This document shows, piece after piece, positions 46,847-55,194 of a stretch of 57,976 nucleotides of DNA; position 1 is the stretch's first letter; each line of letters opens with the position of its first letter. Where the stretch lies: assembly GCA_902766735.1 (NCBI GenBank), contig CACXEU010000015.1:1-57976 (forward strand). Reading direction: 5' to 3'. The notes under the pieces are model-generated. The model ran no database searches. It was not told the origin of the DNA and worked only from the letters and a program-made list of their open reading frames with translations. The stretch comes from an uncultured Lachnospiraceae bacterium. GTDB taxonomy: Bacteria; Bacillota; Clostridia; Lachnospirales; Lachnospiraceae. A program made the translations under genes and the position numbers.

Positions 46847-47530
46847 TTATTTTTCCAATTGTTTTAAAGCCTCATAGGCTGCCTGTTGTTCCGCATTCTT
46901 CTTATTCTGTCCAATCCCGCGGCCAATAATCTTATCATCCAGCATGGCAACCGCCTCAAAGGTCTTGTTATGATCCGGACCGGATTCTTTAACAATCTGG
47001 TACGACAATGTTCCTGACTTTACTGCATCAATTCGTTCCTGAAGAATAGTCTTGCTGTCATGAAACATTCTCTTATTCTCAATGTCGTTTAAGACAAAAC
47101 TGTAAATAAAGCCTTTGGCTGCTTCAATGCCACCATCCAAAAAGATTGCACCAATCAACGCTTCCAAAGCATCGGATACAATGGAGGCTCTGGAACGACC
47201 ACCGGTAGCTTCTTCCCCTTTTCCAAGGTAAATATATTCCGGCAGATTAATTTCCTGGGCATCCAATGCCAGCGTCGGTTCACAAACCAGACTAGCTCGA
47301 AGCTTCGACATATTCCCTTCAGACATGGTCTTCATATGCTTATATAAAAACTCACTGGAAATCATTTCCAATACTGCATCACCCAAAAATTCAAGACGCT
47401 CATTGTCTGCCACCTTTTGTGCCCGGTGTTCATTAGCGAAAGAGGTATGGGTTAATGCATTAATCAACAATTCCTTGTCCTGAAACTCATATTTAATTTT
47501 TTCTTCTAAACGATGATAATCCTGGTTCAT
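46847..47530 (-). CDS. rnc: Ribonuclease III
   Basis: Double-strand-specific RNase for rRNA and mRNA processing. The RNase III signature NERLEFLGDAVLEM is near residue 42, the second acidic site lies in SDALEALIGAIFLDGG, and a dsRBD fills about 155-227 (ending QNKKNAEQQAAYEALKQLEK). The ATG at 47530 has AAAGGA upstream; the longer frame to 47566 would overlap the acpP terminator and is rejected. Confidence 0.97.
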   Translation of the reverse strand: MNQDYHRLEEKIKYEFQDKELLINALTHTSFANEHRAQKVADNERLEFLGDAVLEMISSEFLYKHMKTMSEGNMSKLRASLVCEPTLALDAQEINLPEYIYLGKGEEATGGRSRASIVSDALEALIGAIFLDGGIEAAKGFIYSFVLNDIENKRMFHDSKTILQERIDAVKSGTLSYQIVKESGPDHNKTFEAVAMLDDKIIGRGIGQNKKNAEQQAAYEALKQLEK

Positions 47531-47550
47531 TCTTTTTCCTTTACCACGAA

Positions 47551-47574
47551 AAAGCCCTATATCCATAGGGCTTT
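47551..47574 (-). terminator. Rho-independent terminator after acpP
   Basis: Perfect 10-bp stem AAAGCCCTAT / ATAGGGCTTT with a four-base loop followed by TTTTTCG on the minus strand, 22 bp after the acpP stop. Partial termination here would make acpP more abundant than rnc and smc, fitting the high demand for acyl carrier protein. Confidence 0.8.
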
Positions 47575-47595
47575 CATTGTATTCAATATTCTTTC

Positions 47596-47826
47596 CTACT
47601 GAAGTGCTTTCTTAATTGCTTCAAAAGCATCTCCTACAGTAACGATGTTTCCTGTTGCTTCTGTTGGAACCTTAATTCCAAATTCATCTTCAATTCCCAT
47701 GACAATTTCAAGAACGTCTAAGGAATCTGCTCCTAAATCATCCACAAACTTGCTGTCTTCTGTAATTGTGCTCTGATCAATGTCTAATACTTCTGCAATT
47801 GCACTTGCTAATCTTTCGAATTCCAT
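47596..47826 (-). CDS. acpP: Acyl carrier protein
   Basis: Carries acyl chains on a 4'-phosphopantetheine arm. The modified serine is S35 in DDLGADSLDVLEIVMGIEDE. The 76-residue acidic four-helix protein starts MEFERLASAIAEVL. AAGGAGG lies before the ATG, 12 bp after plsX. Confidence 0.98.
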   Translation of the reverse strand: MEFERLASAIAEVLDIDQSTITEDSKFVDDLGADSLDVLEIVMGIEDEFGIKVPTEATGNIVTVGDAFEAIKKALQ

Positions 47827-47838
47827 AAGGAACCTCCT

Positions 47839-48849
47839 TTATTTCTTTAAATTTAATTTTTCTTTGAATTTTTCATTCACATCTGCTTCCTTAAAAGTGA
47901 TGCACTGAAGGATTGAATTCTTGACTTCCACGGACTTGGAATTTCCATGGGTTTTCACTAACAATCCTTTTAAGCCTAACAACGGTGCTCCACCATATTC
48001 TTCAATGCTGAATCCTTTTAAGGTCTTTTTTAAGCTATTCTTGATTAATAGGGCGCCAATCTTTGTTTTCAGATTCGCCATTAATCCACTCTTCACTTTT
48101 TTCAACATCGTAGAACCAACGCCCTCGTAGGTTTTCAGAATCACATTTCCCACAAAGGCATCGCAGACAACAACATCCGCTACACCGGCAGGAATATCTC
48201 TGGCTTCCACATTACCCACGAAATTAATTCCATCTGTTTCCTTTAATAACTGAAACGCCTCTTTTGTCAGGGCATTTCCCTTTTCTTCTTCGGTTCCGAT
48301 ATTTACTAATCCAACTTTTGGATTTTTAATACCAACAACTTCTTCCATATATACGGATCCCATTTTAGCAAACTGTACCAGATGAGATGGTCTGGCATCT
48401 ACATTGGCTCCACAGTCAATCAAAAGGGTTACCCCCTGTTCTGTTGGGATTAACGGAGCAAGCGGTGGACGTTCCACCCCGCGGATTCTACCAATGATCA
48501 CATGACCACCTACCAGATTTGCACCAGTACTTCCGGCAGACACCATAGCATCCGCTTCTCCATGTTTTACCATATACTGACATTTCACCAAAGAGGAATC
48601 TGTCTTCTCGCGAATGGCCGCAACAGGAGATTCTCCCATTTCAATGACCTGTGTCGCATTGACAATTTCCAAAGCATCTTTATTATATCCACTGTATTTT
48701 TTTAATTCTTCTTCAATTAATTCCTGTTTTCCAACCAGTTTTACAAAAACCTGATCACTTTCCTGTACGGCTTCCACCGCACCTTTTACGATTTCAAGGG
48801 GGGCATAATCTCCACCCATACAATCTAATGCAACAATTGTTTTAGACAT
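47839..48849 (-). CDS. plsX: Phosphate acyltransferase PlsX
   Basis: Makes acyl-phosphate from acyl-ACP for PlsY. The start at 48849 (MSKTIVALDCMGGDYAP, 336 residues) is preceded by GAGGAGG; a longer frame to 48948 overlaps the promoter and is not real. Family blocks DAMVSAGSTGANLV and LLIDCGANVDARP are present. It heads the plsX-acpP-rnc-smc-ftsY-ilvA unit. Confidence 0.97.
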   Translation of the reverse strand: MSKTIVALDCMGGDYAPLEIVKGAVEAVQESDQVFVKLVGKQELIEEELKKYSGYNKDALEIVNATQVIEMGESPVAAIREKTDSSLVKCQYMVKHGEADAMVSAGSTGANLVGGHVIIGRIRGVERPPLAPLIPTEQGVTLLIDCGANVDARPSHLVQFAKMGSVYMEEVVGIKNPKVGLVNIGTEEEKGNALTKEAFQLLKETDGINFVGNVEARDIPAGVADVVVCDAFVGNVILKTYEGVGSTMLKKVKSGLMANLKTKIGALLIKNSLKKTLKGFSIEEYGGAPLLGLKGLLVKTHGNSKSVEVKNSILQCITFKEADVNEKFKEKLNLKK

Positions 48850-48877
48850 ACAATCTTCCTCCTCGCATACATTGAAT

Positions 48878-48906
48878 ACTATACTAAAAAACCCCTTGAA
48901 AATCAA
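48878..48906 (-). promoter_or_regulatory. Sigma-A promoter of plsX
   Basis: Minus-strand TTGATT (48906-48901), 17-bp spacer, TATAGT (48883-48878), with the ATG 29 bp downstream. I see no FapR- or FabT-type palindrome around it. Confidence 0.75.
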
Positions 48907-48970
48907 GTTCAGCATTTTCTCCCTGAAATCCGAATGGGAAACTTTCATCCTATTTCTGATGAAGAATATA

Positions 48971-49007
48971 AAAAAGAAGACCTCGTTCTCACCGAAGTCT
49001 TCTTTTT
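48971..49007 (-). terminator. Rho-independent terminator of rpmF
   Basis: Stem AAAAAGAAGAC / GTCTTCTTTTT (11 bp, extended by a few interior pairs) lies 17 bp after the rpmF stop and ends the ylbN-rpmF unit before the plsX promoter. Confidence 0.85.
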
Positions 49008-49023
49008 CAAATCATACCGTTAA

Positions 49024-49203
49024 TTAGTCAACAGCTACGATTTCTTTCTTGTTATAGCTTCCGCATGCCTTGCATACTCTGTGTGGCATCATTAATGCTC
49101 CACACTTACTGCACTTAACAAGATTTGGAGCTTCCATTTTCCAGTTAGCTCTTCTCTTATCTCTTCTTCCTTTTGAAGATTTATTCTTTGGACAGATAGA
49201 CAT
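49024..49203 (-). CDS. rpmF: 50S ribosomal protein L32
   Basis: A 59-residue protein: MSICPKNKSSKGRRDKRRAN, then a zinc ribbon CSKCGALMMPHRVCKACG with two CxxC pairs intact, so this is the zinc-containing (C+) form. AAGGAGG is 7 nt upstream of the ATG; ylbN ends 3 bp before. Confidence 0.97.
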   Translation of the reverse strand: MSICPKNKSSKGRRDKRRANWKMEAPNLVKCSKCGALMMPHRVCKACGSYNKKEIVAVD

Positions 49204-49206
49204 GGT

Positions 49207-49731
49207 TTACACCTCCTTAAACTGATTAAAAACATCTAATATTTTGGACATTCTCGGATCCAATTCTGCCTGATCACATTTACAGGATCCCATATTGAGA
49301 TTCATTCCGCATTTTCTGCAGATTCCCTTACAGTCATCCTTACACAGGACTTTCATCGGTAAGTTCACCAGAATCTCGTTATGAATAAGTGCATCCACAT
49401 CTAAAGAATTATCAACAAGGAAGCATTCCTCATCTAATTCCTCTATTTTTTCTTCCATGGACTTATTCATATCCAATTCTTTATCGAAATCAATATCAAT
49501 CTTACTTAAAACCGGTTCCAGACATAAATCGCAAGGAATCATCAAATCAACCGTTCCTGACAATTTACAATCCACAACTTTCTTCCCTGCATTTTTCAGG
49601 CTGAGTTTCAAGTCGCAATCAACAACATCATATGTAGAATCCTTCAAACGGAATTCCTTTGTTTCTAAGGTTGGAGCAAGAACTTTAGAAGCCTGCTCTT
49701 CCTGAATAAACTGATATAAATCGATTAACAT
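49207..49731 (-). CDS. ylbN: DUF177 (YceD/YlbN) protein
   Basis: A 174-residue protein of the DUF177 family, linked to 23S rRNA/L32 biogenesis in bacteria and plants. The family CxxCxxxP is seen in CDLCLEPV, and a Cys-rich C-terminus (CKDDCKGICRKCGMNL, then CKC) suggests metal binding. The constant pairing with rpmF supports a role in L32 expression or assembly. AAAGGA precedes the ATG. Confidence 0.93.
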   Translation of the reverse strand: MLIDLYQFIQEEQASKVLAPTLETKEFRLKDSTYDVVDCDLKLSLKNAGKKVVDCKLSGTVDLMIPCDLCLEPVLSKIDIDFDKELDMNKSMEEKIEELDEECFLVDNSLDVDALIHNEILVNLPMKVLCKDDCKGICRKCGMNLNMGSCKCDQAELDPRMSKILDVFNQFKEV

Positions 49732-49760
49732 AATATCCTTTCCATAAAGACACCTAATAA

Positions 49761-49789
49761 ATTATACATAGGCAACCTTTGTTTGTCAA
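49761..49789 (-). promoter_or_regulatory. Consensus sigma-A promoter of ylbN-rpmF
   Basis: A perfect consensus pair: TTGACA (49789-49784), 17-bp spacer, TATAAT (49766-49761), 30 bp before the ylbN ATG. It is the best promoter in the window. Confidence 0.92.
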
Positions 49790-49814
49790 CTATTATTTCT
49801 TACAGAAATCTGTT

Positions 49815-51008
49815 TTATTTTACCAAAGCAACGGTTTCTCTTGCAATGGCTAACTCTTCATTGGTTGGAACAACAAAAACCTTAACCTTAGAATCCGGCG
49901 TGGAAATTTCCACTTCTTCTCCACGGGTATTGTTCTTTGCATCATCTACCTGAATTCCTAAGTATTCCAGATGTTCACAGACAGCCTTACGGATATTTGG
50001 ATTATTTTCTCCTACACCAGCAGTAAATGCGATAGAATCTACGCCATTCATAACTGCCACATAAGCTCCAACAAAACGAACAACGCTACGAATATAAGCA
50101 TCAAAAGTTTTCTTTGCCTGAGCATCTCCCTGCTCCACTGCAGCATTAATATCTCTAAAGTCGCTGGAAATTCCGGACAATCCTAATACACCAGACTTTT
50201 TATTTAAGATGTTCAACACTTCCTGAACACCAACGTCTTCTTTTTCTGCAATTACTTCTACAATACTTGGATCTAAATCACCGCTTCTGGTTCCCATAAT
50301 CACACCTGCTAATGGTGTTAATCCCATACTGGTATCAACGGACTTTCCATTTTCAACAGCACAAATACTTGCTCCATTTCCCAAATGACATACGATAGTC
50401 TTCATATCAGAGTAGTCTTTTCCCACTAACTCAGCAGTTCTCTTAGATACGAAGCTGTGAGAAGTTCCATGGAAACCGTATCTTCTGATTTTATAATCTT
50501 CATAATATTTCTTTGGTACAGCATATAGATATGCACTTTCCGGCATAGTCTGATGGAATGCCGTATCAAAAACAGCCACATTCGGGGTATTTGGCATTTT
50601 ATCCATACATGCCTTAATTCCAATGATATTCGCCGGGTTATGTAGTGGTGCCAGATCATTACACTGAGCAATCTGTTCTATCACCTGATCATTCACCAAT
50701 ACGGATTCCGAGAAAAATTCTCCGCCGTGAACCACACGATGCCCCACAGCCTGTACTTCCGACATATCTGCAATGACACCAACCACATCATCTGTCAAAA
50801 AATCCATAACAGCAGAAATCGCTTCATGATGCGTAGGCATCGGGATTTCCTTTGTGATTTTTTCTTTTCCGGAAGCAGTATAGGAAATACAACTTCCCTC
50901 AATTCCGATTCGTTCACAAAGTCCTTTCGCCAATACATCTTCACTGTCCGAATTAATTAACTGAAATTTTAATGATGAACTTCCACAATTAATAACTAAT
51001 ATTTCCAT
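49815..51008 (-). CDS. ackA: Acetate kinase
   Basis: Transfers phosphate between acetyl-phosphate and ADP, giving ATP during fermentation. N-terminal VINCGSSSLKFQL, GFHGTSHSFVS and the MGTRSGDLDP loop are all present in a normal 397-residue protein. The ATG at 51008 lacks a Shine-Dalgarno (only GTAAG precedes it), yet a 14-codon reading frame with a strong site overlaps its start; ackA translation may depend on it. pta is 71 bp upstream in the same operon. Confidence 0.98.
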   Translation of the reverse strand: MEILVINCGSSSLKFQLINSDSEDVLAKGLCERIGIEGSCISYTASGKEKITKEIPMPTHHEAISAVMDFLTDDVVGVIADMSEVQAVGHRVVHGGEFFSESVLVNDQVIEQIAQCNDLAPLHNPANIIGIKACMDKMPNTPNVAVFDTAFHQTMPESAYLYAVPKKYYEDYKIRRYGFHGTSHSFVSKRTAELVGKDYSDMKTIVCHLGNGASICAVENGKSVDTSMGLTPLAGVIMGTRSGDLDPSIVEVIAEKEDVGVQEVLNILNKKSGVLGLSGISSDFRDINAAVEQGDAQAKKTFDAYIRSVVRFVGAYVAVMNGVDSIAFTAGVGENNPNIRKAVCEHLEYLGIQVDDAKNNTRGEEVEISTPDSKVKVFVVPTNEELAIARETVALVK

Positions 51009-51040
51009 CTTACATTACAAAAATGCATCCTAAAATGCAT
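50996..51040 (-). CDS. Candidate 14-codon leader peptide overlapping the ackA start
   Basis: ATG at 51040 has GGAG 7 nt upstream and encodes MHFRMHFCNVRWKY before a TAG ten bases inside ackA, in a different frame. Since ackA itself has no ribosome site, ribosomes ending here could reinitiate on ackA. The leader start codon is buried in the 51018-51045 hairpin. The existence of the peptide is inference from sequence only. Confidence 0.45.
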   Translation of the reverse strand: MHFRMHFCNVRWKY

Positions 51041-51045
51041 TTTTG
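51018..51045 (-). promoter_or_regulatory. Hairpin in the pta-ackA intergenic region
   Basis: Perfect 10-bp stem CAAAAATGCA / TGCATTTTTG with an eight-base loop TTTTAGGA. No U-tract follows, so it is not a typical terminator; it would occlude the leader-peptide start and presents AGGA in its loop. Confidence 0.55.
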
Positions 51046-51079
51046 AACTCCTTTCTATCTGTTTTTCTTAAAATCATTT

Positions 51080-52075
51080 TTATGAAATCTGTGCCTGTAC
51101 TGCTGTAATGGCTACAACCCCTACAATATCCTTCGCACTGCATCCACGTGACAAGTCATTGATTGGTTTGGCTATTCCTTGGCATAGAGGACCATATGCT
51201 TCTGCCAATCCTAATCGTTGTAATAATTTATATCCAATATTTCCGGCATCCAAATCCGGGAATATAAGAACATTCGCTTTTCCGGCAACAGGACTGCCCG
51301 GAGCTTTTAATTCCGCAATCTCTGGAACCAATGCTGCATCAGTCTGCAATTCTCCATCTATTAAAAACTGCGGATATTCTTTTTTTGCAATCTTCGTAGC
51401 TTCAACCACCTTCGTAACATCTGCATGCGCTGCACTACCGTAAGAGGAATGAGACAGCATGGCAACTCTCGCCTTTTCTCCCACAAGAAACTCAAAGGAT
51501 TCTGCACTGCTGGCAGCAATATCCGCTAACTGTTCCGGAGAGGGGTTCTGGTTCAGACCACAATCTCCCATGACAAAGACACCATTCGCTCCCATTTCCT
51601 TATTTGGAACACAGATTACAAAAAATGCAGAAACCAGCTTGCTGCCCGGCTTTGTTTTTACAATCTGAAGAGATGGTCTTAATGTATTCGCAGAAGAATG
51701 ACAGGCTCCGGAAACAACTCCATCTGCATCTCCGTTCTTAACCATCATACAAGCAAAGTACATATGATCGCTAACCAATAAGGCATATGCCTGTTTCACA
51801 GTCATTCCCTTCGCCTTTCGCAATTCATAGAGCTGGTTCGTGTATTCTTCCAATTTTTCTGAATGTTTCGGGCTAATTACTTTTAATCCTTCTACTTCAA
51901 AACCTTCACTATATTTTTCAAATTCATCCCGTTCTGCCAGAACAATAATATCAGCAAAATCTTCTTTTAAAATCTGTTCTGCAGCAGCGTAGGTACGTCG
52001 ATCCATACCTTCCGGAAGTACAATTGTTTTACGGCTTAATCTCGCTTTTTCTTTCAGTTCATCTATAAAGTTCAT
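51080..52075 (-). CDS. pta: Phosphate acetyltransferase
   Basis: Converts acetyl-CoA plus phosphate to acetyl-phosphate for AckA. The 331-residue short form is catalytic domain only: GADGVVSGACHSSANTLRPS, FVMGDCGLNQNPSPEQLADI and KANVLIFPDLDAGNIGYK are diagnostic. AGAGGTG precedes the ATG. It is first in the pta-ackA operon. Confidence 0.98.
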   Translation of the reverse strand: MNFIDELKEKARLSRKTIVLPEGMDRRTYAAAEQILKEDFADIIVLAERDEFEKYSEGFEVEGLKVISPKHSEKLEEYTNQLYELRKAKGMTVKQAYALLVSDHMYFACMMVKNGDADGVVSGACHSSANTLRPSLQIVKTKPGSKLVSAFFVICVPNKEMGANGVFVMGDCGLNQNPSPEQLADIAASSAESFEFLVGEKARVAMLSHSSYGSAAHADVTKVVEATKIAKKEYPQFLIDGELQTDAALVPEIAELKAPGSPVAGKANVLIFPDLDAGNIGYKLLQRLGLAEAYGPLCQGIAKPINDLSRGCSAKDIVGVVAITAVQAQIS

Positions 52076-52107
52076 AAAACACCTCTCTGTAAAATCTACT
52101 AATATCT

Positions 52108-52136
52108 ATCATACAGCAACTTCATTTTATCTTCAA
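52108..52136 (-). promoter_or_regulatory. Sigma-A promoter of pta-ackA
   Basis: Minus-strand TTGAAG (52136-52131), 17-bp spacer, TATGAT (52113-52108), 33 bp before the pta ATG, in the divergent region shared with tmcAL. Confidence 0.65.
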
Positions 52137-52201
52137 CCTGTTCCAGGGACTTTTCATGAAAAACCTCTTTAACTTAAGAATCAAATTTATAAATCCACGG
52201 A

Positions 52202-52230
52202 TTGCATGACTTTTTCTTTAATGATAAAAT
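52202..52230 (+). promoter_or_regulatory. Sigma-A promoter of tmcAL
   Basis: TTGCAT (52202-52207), 17-bp spacer, TAAAAT (52225-52230), 33 bp before the tmcAL ATG. Confidence 0.7.
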
Positions 52231-52262
52231 AGGAACGAATGAATATACGAATGGAGGTTCCC

Positions 52263-53489
52263 ATGAAAACACTTGGAATCATTGCAGAATTTAATCCATT
52301 TCACAATGGACATAAATACTTAATCGAGAGAGGGAAGGAAATCACCGGCGCAGATAACGTCATTGTAATCTGCAGTGGAAACTTCGTACAACGCGGCACT
52401 CCTGCCATATACGATAAATATACTCGTGCAAAAGCCGCACTTTCCAACGGTGCAGATGTTGTATTTGAACTTCCTGTTTTCTATGCGACAGCTTCTGCTG
52501 AATTATTTGCACAGGCCGCTATATCATTTTTAATTCAACTAAATTGCGTGGATTATCTTTGTTTTGGTTGCGAGGCAGAAAACATGAAAGCCCTTCCACA
52601 AATTTCCAAGATTTTATATGAAGAGCCACCTTATTTTAAAGCCGCACTAAAATATTATCTCGGGAAAGGCCTTTCTTTCCCAAAGGCAAGAGTTCAGGCG
52701 TTGCAATATTATTGCAAGAAAAATGAAATTTTGGATTCTTTTTCCATTGATAATGTTATGTCCGGTTCCAATAATATTTTGGCATTGGAATACTTAAAAG
52801 CGTTACGTCAGTTTCATTCCAACATTAAGCCGGTAGCCATCAAACGACAGGGGGCTGCTTACACTTCTTTGGAAACCGAAACAGATTATGCTTCTTCTAC
52901 CGCGATTCGAAATGCAGTTATGAACAGCTTTGCGGATAAGGTTACAAACCATATTCCAAGAAACTGCCAGCGAACCTTAGAAGAAAGTATTCCTGTTTTT
53001 CCGCAGGATTTAGACTTATTACTCGGACAACGTTTACTATCCACAAATCATTATTCTGACATTTACGGAATCAGTGAAGAATTATCCAATCGGATTTCCA
53101 ATACAAAAAATGAATATGTATCCTTTGAATCTTACGCGCATCTTCTGCAATCAAAAAATTACACTTATGCAGCGATTTCCAGAGCGCTATTACATATTTG
53201 CCTGGATATTAAAAAAGAGGATGTGGAGCGATTCATTGAAAAAAATTATCATTTCTACCTTAAAGTATTGGCATTTAAAAGAAATACGAATCTTTTAAAA
53301 CAAATCAAAGAAAACTGTTCCCTACCGTTTATCGGAAAACTATCAGACTTTTACAATGAATCCACCGGGTTAACAAAACAAATGCTTTCCAAATGCATTT
53401 CCTGCGATCATCTGTATCGACTGATTCAGATGAATCATCAGGCAGAATACATCCCTACGGAATTCGAACAAAAATTGATTATAGAATAA
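52263..53489 (+). CDS. tmcAL: tRNA(Met) cytidine acetate ligase TmcAL (YlbM)
   Basis: Nucleotidyltransferase-like enzyme that forms ac4C34 in elongator tRNA-Met using acetate and ATP. The HIGH-type motif FNPFHNGHKYL has H14 and H17; SGNFVQRGTPAIYDKY and GADVVFELPVFYAT follow. I start at 52263 (408 residues), with GGAGG 5 nt upstream; the earlier in-frame ATG at 52239 has none. It is divergent from pta-ackA, whose pathway turns over acetate, its substrate. Confidence 0.95.
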   Translation: MKTLGIIAEFNPFHNGHKYLIERGKEITGADNVIVICSGNFVQRGTPAIYDKYTRAKAALSNGADVVFELPVFYATASAELFAQAAISFLIQLNCVDYLCFGCEAENMKALPQISKILYEEPPYFKAALKYYLGKGLSFPKARVQALQYYCKKNEILDSFSIDNVMSGSNNILALEYLKALRQFHSNIKPVAIKRQGAAYTSLETETDYASSTAIRNAVMNSFADKVTNHIPRNCQRTLEESIPVFPQDLDLLLGQRLLSTNHYSDIYGISEELSNRISNTKNEYVSFESYAHLLQSKNYTYAAISRALLHICLDIKKEDVERFIEKNYHFYLKVLAFKRNTNLLKQIKENCSLPFIGKLSDFYNESTGLTKQMLSKCISCDHLYRLIQMNHQAEYIPTEFEQKLIIE

Positions 53490-53496
53490 ATAAAAA

Positions 53497-53526
53497 AAGA
53501 ATCGGGAATCAACTCCCGATTCTTTC
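53497..53526. terminator. Bidirectional terminator between tmcAL and the PFL-family gene
   Basis: Perfect 12-bp stem AAAGAATCGGGA / TCCCGATTCTTT, six-base loop, with T runs on both strands, between two convergent genes. Confidence 0.93.
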
Positions 53527-53535
53527 TTTATTTTC

Positions 53536-54900
53536 TTAGTTTTTAAAGCTATGAATTGGTGCAGGAATTCGACCTTTACGATTTACGAATGCATCACACG
53601 AGAAATTGTTTACCGGCATAATCGGTGCATAACCTAACAGTCCACCAAATTCTACCATTTCTCCAACATCCTTTCCGATTACCGGAATTACACGAACAGC
53701 TGTCGTCTTCTGATTTACCATACCAATTGCTGCTTCATCTGCAATGATACCGGCAATGGTTGTAGCCTTTGTATCTCCAGGAATTGCAATCATGTCAAGA
53801 CCTACAGAACATACACAAGTCATTGCTTCTAATTTTTCTAACGTTAACGCACCTTCCTTTACTGCATCAATCATGCCCTGATCTTCACTAACCGGAATGA
53901 AGGCACCACTTAATCCGCCAACATAAGAGGATGCCATGACACCACCTTTTTTCACCTGATCATTTAACAATGCAAGAGCTGCTGTCGTTCCAGGAGCACC
54001 GGCTCTCTGAAGGCCGATTTCCTCTAAAATATCAGCTACGCTATCGCCAATTGCAGGAGTCGGGGCTAAAGATAGATCGATGATTCCAAAAGGAATATTT
54101 AAACGTTCTGAAGCTTCTCTCGCTACTAACTGACCTACTCTCGTAATCTTAAATGCTGTTTTCTTAATCGTATCGCAAAGAACATCAAAGCTTTCTCCAC
54201 GAACCTTCTTTAATGCATGGCGAACCACACCTGGTCCGGATACCCCTACATTAATAATAGCATCTGCTTCTGTAACACCATGGAAGGCACCAGCCATAAA
54301 CGGATTATCATCCGGTGCATTACAGAATACAACTAATTTGGCACATCCAAGGGAATCCTGTTCCTTTGTCAGTTCCGCAGTTTCCTTAACGATTTCTCCC
54401 ATCAATCTGACAGCATCCATATTTAAACCTGTCTTTGTGGATCCTACATTTACAGAACTACAAACAAAATCTGTTTCTGCTAAAGCTTTAGGAATGGAAC
54501 GAATCAGATTTTCTTCTGCTTTGGTCATTCCTTTGTTTACGATTGCAGAATATCCGCCTAAGAAGTTTACTCCAACTTCTTTTGCAACCTTATCCAAAGT
54601 CTTAGCAATAGTCACAAAATCATCCGGAGTCTTACATGCTGCACCACCAATTAATCCGATTGGAGTAACAGAAATTCTCTTGTTTACAATAGGAATCCCA
54701 TATTTCTTTGAAATTTCTTCCCCTGTCTTTACAAGATTCTTTGCCAATCCTTTGATTTTATTATAGATATTCTGATTCAAGGTATCTAAATCATCGCTGA
54801 TACAATCCAGAAGACTAATACCAAGAGTAATGGTACGTACATCCAGAGTGTAATTATCAATCATTTTATTTGTTTCAATTACTTCAAATCTGTTAATCAT
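53536..54900 (-). CDS. PFL-family protein (UPF0210/DUF711)
   Basis: A 454-residue protein of the UPF0210/DUF711 family, related in fold to glycyl-radical pyruvate formate-lyase by sequence naming, function unknown. Family blocks include [47 protein letters not shown] and [19 protein letters not shown]. The ATG at 54900 has TTGGAGG directly before it; the apparent longer start is this ribosome site read as TTG. It is 12 bp downstream of its usual partner, an ACT-domain protein. Confidence 0.92.
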   Translation of the reverse strand: MINRFEVIETNKMIDNYTLDVRTITLGISLLDCISDDLDTLNQNIYNKIKGLAKNLVKTGEEISKKYGIPIVNKRISVTPIGLIGGAACKTPDDFVTIAKTLDKVAKEVGVNFLGGYSAIVNKGMTKAEENLIRSIPKALAETDFVCSSVNVGSTKTGLNMDAVRLMGEIVKETAELTKEQDSLGCAKLVVFCNAPDDNPFMAGAFHGVTEADAIINVGVSGPGVVRHALKKVRGESFDVLCDTIKKTAFKITRVGQLVAREASERLNIPFGIIDLSLAPTPAIGDSVADILEEIGLQRAGAPGTTAALALLNDQVKKGGVMASSYVGGLSGAFIPVSEDQGMIDAVKEGALTLEKLEAMTCVCSVGLDMIAIPGDTKATTIAGIIADEAAIGMVNQKTTAVRVIPVIGKDVGEMVEFGGLLGYAPIMPVNNFSCDAFVNRKGRIPAPIHSFKN

Positions 54901-54912
54901 TTTTTCCTCCAA

Positions 54913-55185
54913 TTAGATGCGGTGCATACTGTTAAAAATATCTTCATGCTGCATTTTAATGGAAACACCAATCTTATTTCCTAATTCTTCTAATCCATCT
55001 GCTAATTCATCTGCTGATTTTGTAGCATCGTTACAATCAACAATCATCATCATATTGAAATATCCCTGAACAATAGTCTGAGATATGTCCATAATATTTA
55101 CATTGTTTTCTGCTAAATAAGAGCACACTCCTGCAATAATTCCTACGGTATCTTTTCCTACAACTGTAATAATTGTCTTTTTCAT
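54913..55185 (-). CDS. ACT-domain protein (UPF0237)
   Basis: A 90-residue single ACT domain. It begins KKTIITVVGKDTVGIIAGVC and contains the ligand-loop NVNIMDISQTIVQGYF. Members are conserved next to UPF0210 proteins and probably bind an amino acid as a sensor. AGGAGG-like sequence precedes the ATG. Confidence 0.93.
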   Translation of the reverse strand: MKKTIITVVGKDTVGIIAGVCSYLAENNVNIMDISQTIVQGYFNMMMIVDCNDATKSADELADGLEELGNKIGVSIKMQHEDIFNSMHRI

Positions 55186-55194
55186 TTTTACCTC

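Noticed and set aside
48850..48948. Extended N-terminus of PlsX
   Set aside because: The extra 33 codons cover the promoter (TTGATT-17-TATAGT) and GAGGAGG site; the family starts at MSKTIVALDCMGG.
51018..51045. Terminator between pta and ackA
   Set aside because: No U-tract follows the stem on the transcribed strand and the two genes form a standard operon.
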